Origin: Leifsonia sp. fls2-241-R2A-40a
GTDB lineage: Bacteria; Actinomycetota; Actinomycetes; Actinomycetales; Microbacteriaceae
DNA length: 64,000 nt
Direction: 5' to 3'
Assembly: GCF_030209575.1 (NCBI RefSeq)
Contig: NZ_JARVRS010000001.1
Coordinates: forward strand, 1,550,001 to 1,614,000
Shown here: positions 7,578 to 15,938 of the stretch, one piece after another
Numbering within the stretch: the stretch's first letter is position 1
How the letters are laid out: each line of letters begins with the position of its first letter
The notes under the pieces: generated by a model
The model's database searches: none
The model's input: the letters and a program-made list of their open reading frames with translations, nothing else
What the model was told of the DNA's origin: nothing
Made by a program: the position numbers and the translations under genes

Positions 7578-9236
7578 TCACGCCTTCGCGCGGAGGTTCT
7601 CGGCGATCTTCGCCAGCGACCCGTCGAGCGCCTGCTGCATCCCGTCGAACTCCTGCGTCGTGTGGATGGTCAGCTCGACACCGTCGTCGGTCAGCCGGAG
7701 GGCGCCGTGGTAGTCGTGCGGTCCGGGAGCGGACCAGCGAACCTCGCGGGCGGCGCGGTCGACATCGAAGTTCGCCTCGGAGGTGACTGTCTCGTCCTTG
7801 CCGTCCTGGTCGGCGTCGACGTGGGCGGTGGTCTCCACCTTGCCGTCAGGCAGCTCGTGCGCCTCGGTAACGCGCGGGAAGTAGGCGGGGAGGTTCTCCG
7901 GGTCGGAGACGTAGTCGAAGTACTCGTCGGCGTCGCCCTCGAGGGGCCGGTTCGCAGTGTAGGTAGGCATGCCGCGACGGTACGCCCGGTCGCGCCGAGC
8001 GCAAGCCAGCGCATCCATTCGGACCGCGACGAGCGTGAGCGCGCAGACGACGGCCGCGCACAGCGTGAGGGCGGCGGCGCCGAAGGGGGCGATGAGGCCT
8101 GCCGCTGCGACGCCGATCGCGCTGCCGGCCACCTTGATCCCGGCGACCGTCGCGAAGATGCGGGCGGCGGCGCCGGGCGGCGAGTACTCCGTGCGCGCCG
8201 CCAGTGTCGCGGCGAACAGGACTGAGCTCACCGCGCCGACCGCGGCGAACGCGATGCCTCCCACCGCCGCGCCCGCGGCGGGGAAGGGGAGCGCCAGCAG
8301 CGGCAGCAGCAGCGCGAGCGCGGCAGCTGCCACGCCACGCGCGACCAGCCGTTCCGGCCGGCCGGTCAGCGGCCGGGCGAGCAGGACGAGGGATGCGACG
8401 AGGCCGCCCGCGCCGTACAGCGACATGAGGACGGCCGCCGTCGACGGCGAGGCGCCGCGCTGTGCCGCCAGGGACGCCGCGATCACGGGAGCCGCCGCGA
8501 GGGCGGTGGCCGAGCCGATCGTCGCTACCGTGGTGCGCCGGAGCGGAGGGGAGACGACCAGCAGGCGGAGCACGCTCGCCTTCGCCGCCCGTGTGCGCAC
8601 CGGTGAGGTGCCGGGAAGCCAGAGCACCGGGATGGCGGCCAGCAGGAGCAGACCCGCGGTCGCCGCCAGCGCGCCTCGGGGAGTGAGGACGGACGCCGCA
8701 ACGGCGATCGCCGCCGGTCCGACGGTGCCGGCGACGCCGTAGGTGAGCGCGTCGAGGGCCTGGCCGCGGCGCTGGCGGGGTCCGGCGGCGTCGGAGCCGG
8801 CCGTCGAGCCGGTCGCGGAGCCGTCTCCGGCCCTCGTTCCGCGGCGCGAGGACGCGTCCAGGAGGGGAGCGAGCCGACTGCTCAGGCCACCCGTGACCAG
8901 TGGCCCCGCGCATCCCGCTGCGGCCAGGGCCAGAGCCGCCGCGATCGTGCTGACCGGGAGCAGGGCGGCCGCCGCCACGGCGAACACCGCGTACCAGGCG
9001 AACGCGCCCGCGAGCACGGGTCCGGGTCGGCGTCGTGCATCCAGCAGCCGCCCGGCGAGCGGACCGACGAGGTGCGGGATGGTCAGCGCACCGGCGAGCA
9101 GACCACCGACCGCGGGGCCACCGGTTGCCGTGCCCGCCAGAACGGCGGCGACGACGGCGCCCGCGTCGGCCGACCGGCCCGGAACGGCCGCGGCCACGTA
9201 GAGGATGACACCGCTCCGTCCGCTCACCGACAACAC
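7578..9236 (-). CDS. MFS transporter fused in frame to a C-terminal SRPBCC domain
   Basis: A single open frame of 552 codons from GTG 9236 (GTG 9227 also possible). Residues about 1-420 are a very Ala-rich, roughly 12-helix MFS-type permease. After the last helix and a short basic tail (CARRDRAYRRG), without any stop, comes a complete 130-residue SRPBCC domain (from MPTYTANRPLEG; ATG at 7970) ending in ENLRAKA. There is no Shine-Dalgarno sequence before the internal ATG, which favours one fused protein, although independent translation from 7970 cannot be excluded. Substrate unknown. TTGACA on the minus strand upstream of 9250 could be its -35 box. Confidence 0.65.
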   Translation of the reverse strand: MLSVSGRSGVILYVAAAVPGRSADAGAVVAAVLAGTATGGPAVGGLLAGALTIPHLVGPLAGRLLDARRRPGPVLAGAFAWYAVFAVAAAALLPVSTIAAALALAAAGCAGPLVTGGLSSRLAPLLDASSRRGTRAGDGSATGSTAGSDAAGPRQRRGQALDALTYGVAGTVGPAAIAVAASVLTPRGALAATAGLLLLAAIPVLWLPGTSPVRTRAAKASVLRLLVVSPPLRRTTVATIGSATALAAAPVIAASLAAQRGASPSTAAVLMSLYGAGGLVASLVLLARPLTGRPERLVARGVAAAALALLLPLLALPFPAAGAAVGGIAFAAVGAVSSVLFAATLAARTEYSPPGAAARIFATVAGIKVAGSAIGVAAAGLIAPFGAAALTLCAAVVCALTLVAVRMDALACARRDRAYRRGMPTYTANRPLEGDADEYFDYVSDPENLPAYFPRVTEAHELPDGKVETTAHVDADQDGKDETVTSEANFDVDRAAREVRWSAPGPHDYHGALRLTDDGVELTIHTTQEFDGMQQALDGSLAKIAENLRAKA

Positions 9237-9251
9237 GTTGCCCCGAGGGGC

Positions 9252-9272
9252 GTCACCTGTCAAGATGGTGAC
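9252..9272. promoter_or_regulatory. Inverted repeat GTCACC-n9-GGTGAC between divergent MFS fusion and CGNR genes
   Basis: Perfect 6-bp arms at 9252-9257 and 9267-9272 lie in the 36-nt gap between divergent start codons. They overlap the putative -10 (CAAGAT, 9261-9266) of the rightward gene, which makes them a candidate operator, perhaps for the CGNR protein itself. Confidence 0.4.
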
Positions 9273-9818
9273 GTGAGTTTCGCGTTCGTGGCGGGCAACC
9301 TCGCCCTCGACTTCGTCGCGACGGTCGCCGAGCGGCGCACGACGGCGGTCGAGCGCGTGCCCACCCCGGCTGCGCTCGCACAGTGGTTCGTCGACGCCGG
9401 TGTGGTGGATGCCCCACCTGCCATCAGCGAGCGGGGCCATGGGGAGGCGCTCGCCCTCCGCGAGACGATCTGGGGGCTGCTGAGCGCCGATCCCGCGCAT
9501 CCGCTCGACGTCGGAGCGGTGAGCCTCGTCAACGGGTACGCAGGGGCCGGTGTCCCCGTCGCCGCACTCGCGGCCGACCGGTCGGTGACGACCTCGGGCG
9601 ACCTCGACTCGTGCCTCGCGTCCGTCGCACGAGCGGCTGTGGACGCCTTCCGCCCGGAGAATGCCGCCCACCTCAAGTGGTGCGAGGGCGTCGACTGCAC
9701 ACGACCGTTCCTCGACGCGTCCCGCGCATCCAACCGCCGCTGGTGCGGCATGGCCGGCTGCGGCGACCGCGCCAAGGCCGCCGCCTACCGCGCCCGGAAG
9801 CGCACCGCGCACGTCTGA
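9273..9818 (+). CDS. CGNR zinc-finger / ABATE-domain regulator
   Basis: 181 aa from GTG 9273. The N-terminal ABATE-like domain (FVAGNLALDFVATV) is followed by a C-terminal CGNR zinc-finger region: C-x4-C (CEGVDC), then WCGMAGCGDRAKAAAYRAR. The family's canonical C-G-N-R sequence is degenerate here (CGDR). Members are presumed stress-response transcription regulators. It is divergent from the MFS-SRPBCC gene with an inverted repeat between them, so it may control that gene. CAAGAT ends 6 nt before the start codon, a leaderless arrangement. Confidence 0.78.
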   Translation: MSFAFVAGNLALDFVATVAERRTTAVERVPTPAALAQWFVDAGVVDAPPAISERGHGEALALRETIWGLLSADPAHPLDVGAVSLVNGYAGAGVPVAALAADRSVTTSGDLDSCLASVARAAVDAFRPENAAHLKWCEGVDCTRPFLDASRASNRRWCGMAGCGDRAKAAAYRARKRTAHV

Positions 9819-9840
9819 CCCGGCGCGGCCGGAGGCGGGC

Positions 9841-10863
9841 TCAGCTGCTCTGGCGGACCACCAGCTCCGTCGGCAGCAGCGTCACGCGGTCGACGTTCTC
9901 CCCGGCGAGGCGGCGCACGAGCACCCGGGCCATCGCCTCGCCCAGGCCGATCGACGGCTGGTGCACCGTCGTCAGCGGCGGCGTGGACATGAGACCGAAG
10001 CTGTCGTCGTCGTACCCGACCACCGCGATGTCGCCCGGGATGCTGAGACCGGCTTCGTGGATCGCCGAGTACGCCCCCGCCGCCATCTGGTCGTTCGCGG
10101 CGAACAGCCCGTCGATGGGGCGACCGTCCGCCAGCAGCCGGCGCATCGCCTCGAGGCCGGACGCGGGCGAGAAGTCGCCGTAGGCGATCCGGGTGGCGTC
10201 GAGCCCTGCCGCATCCATCGCGCGCTTCCAGCCCGCATAGCGGTCGACGCCCGCTGGCATGTCCTGCGGCCCGGTGATCAGCGCGATCTCGCGGCGCCCG
10301 CGGTCGATGAGGTGCCGGGTCGCGACCTCGGAGCCGGCGACGTTGTCCACATCCACGTAGTACGACAGGTGCTCGGTCTCGCTGACCGGGCGGCCGCCGA
10401 ACACCAGCGGGAGGGAGGTGCCCAGCTGAGCGTACGAGTGGTCGCCCGAGTGGTGCGAGACCACGAGCGCGCCGTCGACGTTGCCTCCCATCAGGTACCG
10501 CCGGGTCTTGTCGGGGTTCGTCTCCGACGAGATGACCATGTTCAGCGTGTACTCGGTGTCCGCGAGACTGAGCGCGACGCCCTGGACGATGGATGCGAAG
10601 AACGGGTCCGCGAACACCTTCGCCGTCGACTCGGGCACGACCAGCGCGATCACCTGCGTGCGCCGGGATGCGAGCGAGCGAGCGGCCCGATTGGGAACGT
10701 AGTTGAGGTCCGCGATCGCCCGCTCGACCACGGCGACGACCTCGGCGGTGACCTTGGGCGACCCGTTGACCACCCGGGAGACGGTCGCGCGGGAGACGCC
10801 GGCCCGCGCGGCGACTGCTTCCAGAGTGGGCACCGCTCCGCCCGTCAGCTGCTCCGTCGTCAT
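9841..10863 (-). CDS. LacI-family transcriptional repressor of the beta-glucoside operon (CebR-like)
   Basis: 340 aa. The N-terminal LacI HTH (TLEAVAARAGVSRATVSRVV, about residues 13-32, with the hinge NRAARSLASRRT) precedes a periplasmic-binding-protein-like effector domain. It is the last gene of the minus-strand operon, 27 nt after the GH1 gene, with a good ribosome-binding site (GAGGAG). Perfect 14-bp operators upstream of the operon's first gene resemble Streptomyces CebR boxes, so it probably represses its own operon and responds to cellobiose or a related oligosaccharide. Confidence 0.88.
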   Translation of the reverse strand: MTTEQLTGGAVPTLEAVAARAGVSRATVSRVVNGSPKVTAEVVAVVERAIADLNYVPNRAARSLASRRTQVIALVVPESTAKVFADPFFASIVQGVALSLADTEYTLNMVISSETNPDKTRRYLMGGNVDGALVVSHHSGDHSYAQLGTSLPLVFGGRPVSETEHLSYYVDVDNVAGSEVATRHLIDRGRREIALITGPQDMPAGVDRYAGWKRAMDAAGLDATRIAYGDFSPASGLEAMRRLLADGRPIDGLFAANDQMAAGAYSAIHEAGLSIPGDIAVVGYDDDSFGLMSTPPLTTVHQPSIGLGEAMARVLVRRLAGENVDRVTLLPTELVVRQSS

Positions 10864-10890
10864 GAGGTCTCCTCGTCGCCTACGCCCATG

Positions 10891-12342
10891 CTAGACGTGG
10901 GACGCGGCGGCCTCTTCCACAGCCTCACCGGCCCGCGCCGCGGCGATCACCTGAGCGAACGCGAGGCCGGAGTCCTTCACGGTCCGCTCCTGCGTCTCGT
11001 AGTCGACGCGCACGATCCCGAACCGCTTCGCGTAGCCCCACGCCCACTCGAAGTTGTCGAGCAGCGACCAGACGAAGTACCCGCGCACGTCGGCGCCCTC
11101 GTCGATCGCACGGCCGACCGCGTCGATGTGGGCGAGGATGTACGCCTCGCGCTCGCGGTCGTGCACCGCGCCGTCCTCCGCCACGACGTCGTCGTAGGAG
11201 GCGCCGTTCTCGGTGATGTACAGCGGGGGCAGTGTCGGGTACTCGCGGGTGAGCCGCACCAGCAGCTGACGCAGCCCGTCCGGGTTCACCTCCCAGCCCA
11301 TCGCCGTCGTGGACAGGCGCCGCGACGGGAAGGTCACGTACTCGCTGCCGACGAACGGCGAGGAGGTCGGACGCGCGGTCGGTACGACGGCCGCCGGCTC
11401 ACCGGCGCCGAGCGGATGACCGCTGACGTTGTCGTCGTGGTAGTGGTTCACGCCCAGGAAGTCGATCGGCGCGGCGATCGTCGAGAGGTCGCCGTCGTGC
11501 ACGAGCTCCTCGAACCGGTGCTCGCGCACATCCTCCAGCACGTCGGCCGGGTAGGCGCCGAGCAGCAGCGGCTCCAGGTACATGCGGTTCCACAGGCCGT
11601 CGATCCGCCGGGCCGCTTCGAGGTCGACCGGGTCGGACGGGTCGTTCGGAACCGCGGTGGTCAGGTTCAGCGTGATACCCAGCCGGAGGGCGTCGGCCCG
11701 CCCGCGGGCGCCGGCGAGCGAGCGCAGTTCCGCCGCCGCCAGACCGTGCGCCAGGTGCTGGTGGTGGAGCGCGGCGAGCCCGGCGCGCGGCTCCTGCCGG
11801 CCCGGCGCGTGCTCGCCGCCCGCATATCCGATGAGGGAGGAGCACAGCGGCTCGTTGAACGTCGTCCAGTGGTCGACGCGGTCTCCGAGCGCGTCGTACA
11901 CGGCGACCGCGTAGTCGCGGAACCGGTACGCCGTGTCGCGGGAGGCCCATCCACCCTGCTCCTCGAGCGCCTGCGGCAGGTCCCAGTGGTACAGCGTCAG
12001 CCAGGGCAGGATGCCCGCGCCGAGCAGCTCGTCCACGAGCCGGTCGTAGAACGCCAGCCCGGCCGGGTTGACCGCGCGGTCGCCGGGCTTGACCCGTGCC
12101 CACGACGTCGAGAAGCGGTACGACTGCAGCCCGAGCGACGCCATCAGCGCGACGTCGGCGGGCATCCGGTGGTAGTGGTCCACCGCGACCTCGGGGGTGT
12201 CGCCTCCGGCGATCGCCCCCGGGACACGCGCGAACGCATCCCAGATGGAATCCTCTTTGCCGTCCTCGTCGGCGGCGCCCTCGATCTGCGCGGCCGCGGT
12301 GGCCGACCCCCAGAGGAAGCCGTCGGGCCAGGTGCGATTCAT
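10891..12342 (-). CDS. GH1 beta-glucosidase
   Basis: 483 aa, the usual length for family 1. The N-terminal signature (FLWGSATAAAQIEGA), acid/base Glu164 (TFNEP) and nucleophile Glu378 (YITENGAS) are all present. No signal peptide is seen, so it acts in the cytosol, cleaving beta-linked disaccharides such as cellobiose brought in by the adjacent transporter. The ATG lies 2 nt after the permease stop, so it is co-transcribed and probably coupled. This is the counterpart of BglC in streptomycete ceb operons. Confidence 0.93.
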   Translation of the reverse strand: MNRTWPDGFLWGSATAAAQIEGAADEDGKEDSIWDAFARVPGAIAGGDTPEVAVDHYHRMPADVALMASLGLQSYRFSTSWARVKPGDRAVNPAGLAFYDRLVDELLGAGILPWLTLYHWDLPQALEEQGGWASRDTAYRFRDYAVAVYDALGDRVDHWTTFNEPLCSSLIGYAGGEHAPGRQEPRAGLAALHHQHLAHGLAAAELRSLAGARGRADALRLGITLNLTTAVPNDPSDPVDLEAARRIDGLWNRMYLEPLLLGAYPADVLEDVREHRFEELVHDGDLSTIAAPIDFLGVNHYHDDNVSGHPLGAGEPAAVVPTARPTSSPFVGSEYVTFPSRRLSTTAMGWEVNPDGLRQLLVRLTREYPTLPPLYITENGASYDDVVAEDGAVHDREREAYILAHIDAVGRAIDEGADVRGYFVWSLLDNFEWAWGYAKRFGIVRVDYETQERTVKDSGLAFAQVIAAARAGEAVEEAAASHV

Positions 12343-12344
12343 TC

Positions 12345-13241
12345 TCAACCTTTCACCGCGCCTGCCATGATGCCGGAGACCAGCTGCCGGCCGGCGAGCA
12401 CGAAGAGGATCAGCAGGGGGATGGTGGCGAGCACCGCTCCGGCGAGCACGATCGAGTAGTCGACGTACTTCGCGGACTGCAGCTGGCTGAGCGCCACCTG
12501 CAGGGTCGGGTTCTGCGGCGCGACGAGCAGCGGCCAGAGGTAGTCCGTCCAGGCGGTCATGAAGGTGAAGAGCCCGAGGATCGCCATGGCGGGACGCGCG
12601 GCAGGGACGCCGACGTGCCAGAACGTGCGGATCATGCTCGCGCCGTCCACGCGGGCGGCCTCGATCAGCTCGTCCGGGATGACGTCCACGAGGTACTGCC
12701 GCATGAAGAACACGCCGAACGCCGTGACCAGGGTCGGCACGATGATCGCGCCGAGCGTCCCGGTCCAGCCGAACTGCTTCATGACCATGAACAGCGGGAT
12801 GATGCCGAGCTGCGTCGGCACCGCCAGCGTGGCCACGACGAAGACCATCAGGCCTTCGCGGCCGCGGAACCGCAGCTTCGCGAACGCGTACCCCGCGAGC
12901 GTCGAGAAGGTGACGACCGAGAGCGTGATCAGGCTGGCGACGATGATCGAGTTTCCGAGCGCGAGCCAGAACGGGACGGTGTCGAGCACCTCGCCGACGT
13001 TCGTCCAGAACTGCCCGCCCGGAAGCAGCGGCGGCCAGGTCGACGTGAGCACGGTGCTGTTGCTCGAGCCCGCGACGAACGACCACCACAGCGGGTAGGC
13101 GCCACCCACGAACAGGGCGAGCAGGATGCCGTAGGTCAGGAACCCGGGCCGGCGGTCGATGCCCAGCGCCTTGCGCTTCGGAGCGCGTGTCTCGGCGGGA
13201 CGGGCGGACGCGGTGGATGCGGTGCGCGCGGTGGCGGTCAC
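12345..13241 (-). CDS. Carbohydrate ABC transporter permease (MalG/CebG type)
   Basis: 298 aa, six membrane helices. The EAA loop (ELIEAARVDGASMIRTFWHV) and the C-terminus SGIMAGAVKG are typical of MalG-like CUT1 permeases. The GTG start at 13241 overlaps the stop of the partner permease gene (GTGA). It forms the membrane channel with the upstream permease; no ATPase gene is in the operon, so a shared MsiK-type ATPase encoded elsewhere is presumably used, as in other actinobacteria. Confidence 0.9.
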   Translation of the reverse strand: MTATARTASTASARPAETRAPKRKALGIDRRPGFLTYGILLALFVGGAYPLWWSFVAGSSNSTVLTSTWPPLLPGGQFWTNVGEVLDTVPFWLALGNSIIVASLITLSVVTFSTLAGYAFAKLRFRGREGLMVFVVATLAVPTQLGIIPLFMVMKQFGWTGTLGAIIVPTLVTAFGVFFMRQYLVDVIPDELIEAARVDGASMIRTFWHVGVPAARPAMAILGLFTFMTAWTDYLWPLLVAPQNPTLQVALSQLQSAKYVDYSIVLAGAVLATIPLLILFVLAGRQLVSGIMAGAVKG

Positions 13242-14293
13242 AGGTTCTTCTCCTCGCTCGCTGCGGCCAGGATGCGCGAGGCCTGCAGTCGTCTGGCGGT
13301 CCGTCGGCGGTGCACCCGGGATTCGGTGGAGGCGATCCGCCGGGAGATCAGGAAGTTGAGGACGCCGAAGATCACGATGAGCAGGAACAGCAGCCACGCG
13401 ATGGCCGACGCCTTTCCGAAGTTCTGGCGGTTGAACGCCATGTCCCACAGGTAGAGCACGGTCGTCTGGTACTGCCGCTGCGGGCCGCCGGGGACCGCGC
13501 TCGACGGGTTGAACAGCTTCGGCTCTGTGAAGATCTGCAGGCCGCCGATGGTCGCCGTGATGATGACGAAGATCATGGTCGGGCGGATGCTCGGAAGGGT
13601 GATCGAGAAGAAGCGGCGGAACGATCCGGCGCCGTCGAGGGCGGCCGACTCGTGGATGTCGCGCGGGACCGCCTGCATGGCGGCCAGCAGGATGAGAGCG
13701 TTGTAGCCCGTCCAGCGCCAGTTCACCATCGTCGCGATGGCGACGTGCGAGGGGAAGGTCTCGGTCTTCCACATGACCGGGTCGAGCCCGATCGCCTGGA
13801 GGGCGTTGTTGATCAGTCCGTACTTCTCGTCGAACGCGCTCGAGAAGATCAGGGTCACCGCGACCGGGGTGACGACGTAAGGGAGCAGGACGCTCATGCG
13901 CCAGAAGGTCTTGGCGCGCAGGTTCTGGTCGAGGATCGCCGCGATGAAGACGGCGGCGATCAGCTGCGGGATGGCCGACAGCAGGAAGATGCTGATCGTG
14001 TTGAACAGCGAGTTCCAGAAGAACGGATCGCTGAGCTCGGCCGCGTAGTTCTTGAAGCCGACCCACTCGCCGGGACCGGTCAGCAGGTTCCAGTTGTTGA
14101 GCGAGACGACGAACGTGTAGACGAGGGGGAACAGGCCGACGAGGCCGAAGAGCACGAAGAAGGGCGCCACGTAGAAGTAGGGCGACGCCTTCACGTCGAA
14201 GCGGCTCAGCCGCTGCTTGAAGGTCAGGTCTGCGCGCGCATCCCGGACGCCGCGGGCCGCCGTAGCGGTCTCCGGGCGGGTGACGGTGGTCAT
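13238..14293 (-). CDS. Carbohydrate ABC transporter permease (MalF/CebF type)
   Basis: 351 aa from ATG 14293, which has GGAG at good spacing; the open frame runs 30 nt further upstream. The N-terminal cytoplasmic stretch is followed by six helices, with the EAA loop DIHESAALDGAGSFRRFFSI. It pairs with the MalG-type permease in a CUT1 importer. A long stem-loop separates it from the binding-protein gene and could lower its expression relative to that gene. Confidence 0.9.
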   Translation of the reverse strand: MTTVTRPETATAARGVRDARADLTFKQRLSRFDVKASPYFYVAPFFVLFGLVGLFPLVYTFVVSLNNWNLLTGPGEWVGFKNYAAELSDPFFWNSLFNTISIFLLSAIPQLIAAVFIAAILDQNLRAKTFWRMSVLLPYVVTPVAVTLIFSSAFDEKYGLINNALQAIGLDPVMWKTETFPSHVAIATMVNWRWTGYNALILLAAMQAVPRDIHESAALDGAGSFRRFFSITLPSIRPTMIFVIITATIGGLQIFTEPKLFNPSSAVPGGPQRQYQTTVLYLWDMAFNRQNFGKASAIAWLLFLLIVIFGVLNFLISRRIASTESRVHRRRTARRLQASRILAAASEEKNL

Positions 14294-14311
14294 GGGTGTC
14301 TCCAGTGACGT

Positions 14312-14379
14312 GCCGCCGAGCACAGGGTTTCGGTCGGGTTCGCGAGGAATATCGCGACCTTTTCCCTGTGCTCGGCGGC
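14312..14379 (-). promoter_or_regulatory. Long intercistronic stem-loop between binding-protein and permease genes
   Basis: Perfect 16-nt inverted repeats (GCCGCCGAGCACAGGG at 14312-14327 and its complement at 14364-14379) with a smaller TCGCGA hairpin inside the loop. It sits in the 99-nt gap after the solute-binding-protein gene. Such structures often act as 3' stabilisers or partial terminators that make binding protein more abundant than permeases. The structure is seen; that role is inference. Confidence 0.75.
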
Positions 14380-14392
14380 GTGCGGATTCGGG

Positions 14393-15715
14393 TTACTTGT
14401 TGACGACCAGCTGGTTGAGCAGCTTCATGGCGTTGCTCCACGCCTGGTCGCCGTTCGCCTTCTTGGAGTCGAGCTCCTGGACGGACGGCCCGAACACCTG
14501 CGACTGGATCACCGAGTCGTCCGGCCCCTTGTACTGGGCGACGACACCCTTCGCGCGCTCACCGAGGATCTGCCCGACGGGAGCGTTGTTGAAGAACTTC
14601 GTGAGGTCGCTGGCACCGGTGACGCCGGAGTCCGTCTGTGCTTCCGTCACCGACGGGAAGGTGCCGGCGGCCTGGAAGGTCTGGACCTGCGACTTCGCGG
14701 TGGTCAGCCAGGCGGCGAGGGCCGCGGCCTCCTTCGGGTGCTTCGACTGCTTCGGGACCGTCAGGAACGAGCCGCCCCAGTTGGCTGCGCCGCCCGGGAA
14801 CACGTTGGCGAAGTCCCAGCCGGTGGTGGCGTCGCCGCCGCCCGCCTTGACCTGGCCCTGCACGACGCCGAGCATCCAGCCCGGGCAGACGAACGTGGCG
14901 AAGGAGCCGTCGGTGAACGCCTTGCCCTTGCCCCAGTCCCACTGGGTCTGGTTGGAGGAGAGGCCGGCCGCAGCGCCCGAGGCGAGCTTCGACCACAGCG
15001 CCTTGAGGTCGCTGTTGTCCTCGATGTTCAGCTTGCCGTCCTTGGTGTAGTAGCCCTCCGGCTGCTGGTTCACCATGGCGTTCCAGATGAAGCCCGACTG
15101 GTCGTACCAGGCCTTGCCGGTGGCGGCGTGGTACTGCTCGCCGACCTTGAAGAAGTCGTCCCAGGTGGCGTTGTCGCCGCCGAACAGCTTCGCGACGGAC
15201 TCACGGTCGCTGGGCAGCCCCGCCGCGGCGAACAGCTTGCCGTTGTAGCAGAGGCCCTCCGGGCCGATGTCGGTGCCGTAGCCGATGATGCGGCCGCTCT
15301 TGTCGGTGGCCTGCTTCAGCTTCCAGTCGACCCAGCGGTCCTTGATGTCGTTCGCGCCGTAGTCCTTGAGGTCGTTGAACTGGTCCGAGACCTGCATGAC
15401 CTTGCTCAGCCAGCCCTCTTCGACGGCCTGGACGTCGGGGAGGCCGCTGCCGGCCGCCTGCTTCGTCTGCCAGTCGGTGAGCGCGTTGTCACCGGTGTCG
15501 ATGTTGGTGGCCTTGATCTTGACGTTCGGGTGCTCCTTCTCGTACTGCGAGTAGAGCTTGTCGAAGCCCATCGTGCCGAACGTAGTGACGGTCAGCGTGA
15601 CAGGGTCCGAGCTCGATCCGCCGCCGCCGCTCGATGAGCATCCGGCTGCGATGAGGGCGAAGGACGCCGCGCCGGCGACGGCCGCGGCGATCCTGGTGCG
15701 TCGTGAAAGCTTCAC
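14393..15715 (-). CDS. Sugar ABC transporter solute-binding lipoprotein (CebE-like, family 1)
   Basis: 440 aa. A lipoprotein signal peptide (KLSRRTR, hydrophobic core, lipobox IAAGC with Cys26) is followed by a GS-rich linker and a family 1 extracellular solute-binding domain. It captures oligosaccharide outside the membrane and passes it to the two permeases downstream. First gene of the operon; GH1 and LacI context points to cellobiose or another beta-glucoside. The promoter and operators lie directly upstream. Confidence 0.9.
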   Translation of the reverse strand: MKLSRRTRIAAAVAGAASFALIAAGCSSSGGGGSSSDPVTLTVTTFGTMGFDKLYSQYEKEHPNVKIKATNIDTGDNALTDWQTKQAAGSGLPDVQAVEEGWLSKVMQVSDQFNDLKDYGANDIKDRWVDWKLKQATDKSGRIIGYGTDIGPEGLCYNGKLFAAAGLPSDRESVAKLFGGDNATWDDFFKVGEQYHAATGKAWYDQSGFIWNAMVNQQPEGYYTKDGKLNIEDNSDLKALWSKLASGAAAGLSSNQTQWDWGKGKAFTDGSFATFVCPGWMLGVVQGQVKAGGGDATTGWDFANVFPGGAANWGGSFLTVPKQSKHPKEAAALAAWLTTAKSQVQTFQAAGTFPSVTEAQTDSGVTGASDLTKFFNNAPVGQILGERAKGVVAQYKGPDDSVIQSQVFGPSVQELDSKKANGDQAWSNAMKLLNQLVVNK

Positions 15716-15761
15716 GGGTTCACTCCTTTGTGCGTGTGTGTCTGGTGTGCGCCTGCTGCGG

Positions 15762-15775
15762 TGAGAGCGCTCTCA
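15762..15775. promoter_or_regulatory. LacI-family operator O1 (TGAGAGCGCTCTCA)
   Basis: Perfect 14-bp palindrome with a central CG, close to the CebR box of Streptomyces (TGGGAGCGCTCCCA). It lies between the promoter and the start of the binding-protein gene. Confidence 0.85.
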
Positions 15776-15786
15776 TTCAGACGACG

Positions 15787-15800
15787 TGAGAGCGCTCTCA
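15787..15800. promoter_or_regulatory. LacI-family operator O2 (TGAGAGCGCTCTCA)
   Basis: Second identical palindrome, 25 bp from O1 centre to centre and just downstream of the -10 box. Two sites spaced this closely suggest cooperative or double roadblock repression. Confidence 0.85.
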
Positions 15801-15813
15801 CACGTTTGAAGAG

Positions 15814-15843
15814 AATCTAGATCGCCCCCGCCGGGTCTGTCAA
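15814..15843 (-). promoter_or_regulatory. Sigma-70-type promoter of the beta-glucoside operon
   Basis: On the minus strand TTGACA (15838-15843) and TAGATT (15814-15819) are separated by 18 nt (or CTAGAT with 17). A degenerate operator half (TGATCGCGCTCTCA, 15852-15865) lies just upstream of the -35, so the promoter is bracketed by LacI-type sites. Confidence 0.75.
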
Positions 15844-15851
15844 GTCTTTTA

Positions 15852-15865
15852 TGATCGCGCTCTCA
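15852..15865. promoter_or_regulatory. Imperfect third LacI-family operator
   Basis: TGATCGCGCTCTCA keeps the right half and centre of O1/O2 but has a diverged left half. Located upstream of the -35 box, where a looping partner site could lie. Confidence 0.5.
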
Positions 15866-15890
15866 CTGGCGTCTTTCCGGGGAATGCGAA

Positions 15891-15924
15891 AACGGCCGCC
15901 ACCTCAGACGAGGTGACGGCCGTT
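15891..15924 (-). terminator. Intrinsic terminator after the DHA2 exporter gene
   Basis: 15-nt arms (AACGGCCGCCACCTC / GAGGTGACGGCCGTT, one mismatch) with a 4-nt loop, followed on the minus strand by TTTTCGC. It lies 15 nt past the exporter stop and insulates the sugar-operon promoter. Confidence 0.75.
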
Positions 15925-15938
15925 CGCAGCGTGATCGG

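Noticed and set aside
7578-7970. Separate SRPBCC gene starting at ATG 7970
   Set aside because: Not annotated separately because the permease frame has no stop before it and the ATG lacks a ribosome-binding site; kept as an alternative in the fused entry.
9661-12459. 932-codon open frame antisense to LacI and GH1
   Set aside because: Low-complexity Arg/Val/Asp translation without domains; the GH1 and LacI genes on the other strand are certain.
12345-14441. A single 698-codon permease protein
   Set aside because: The frame's first two thirds are antisense-like noise in the MalF-type gene region; the MalG-type gene starts at GTG 13241 with a 4-nt overlap.
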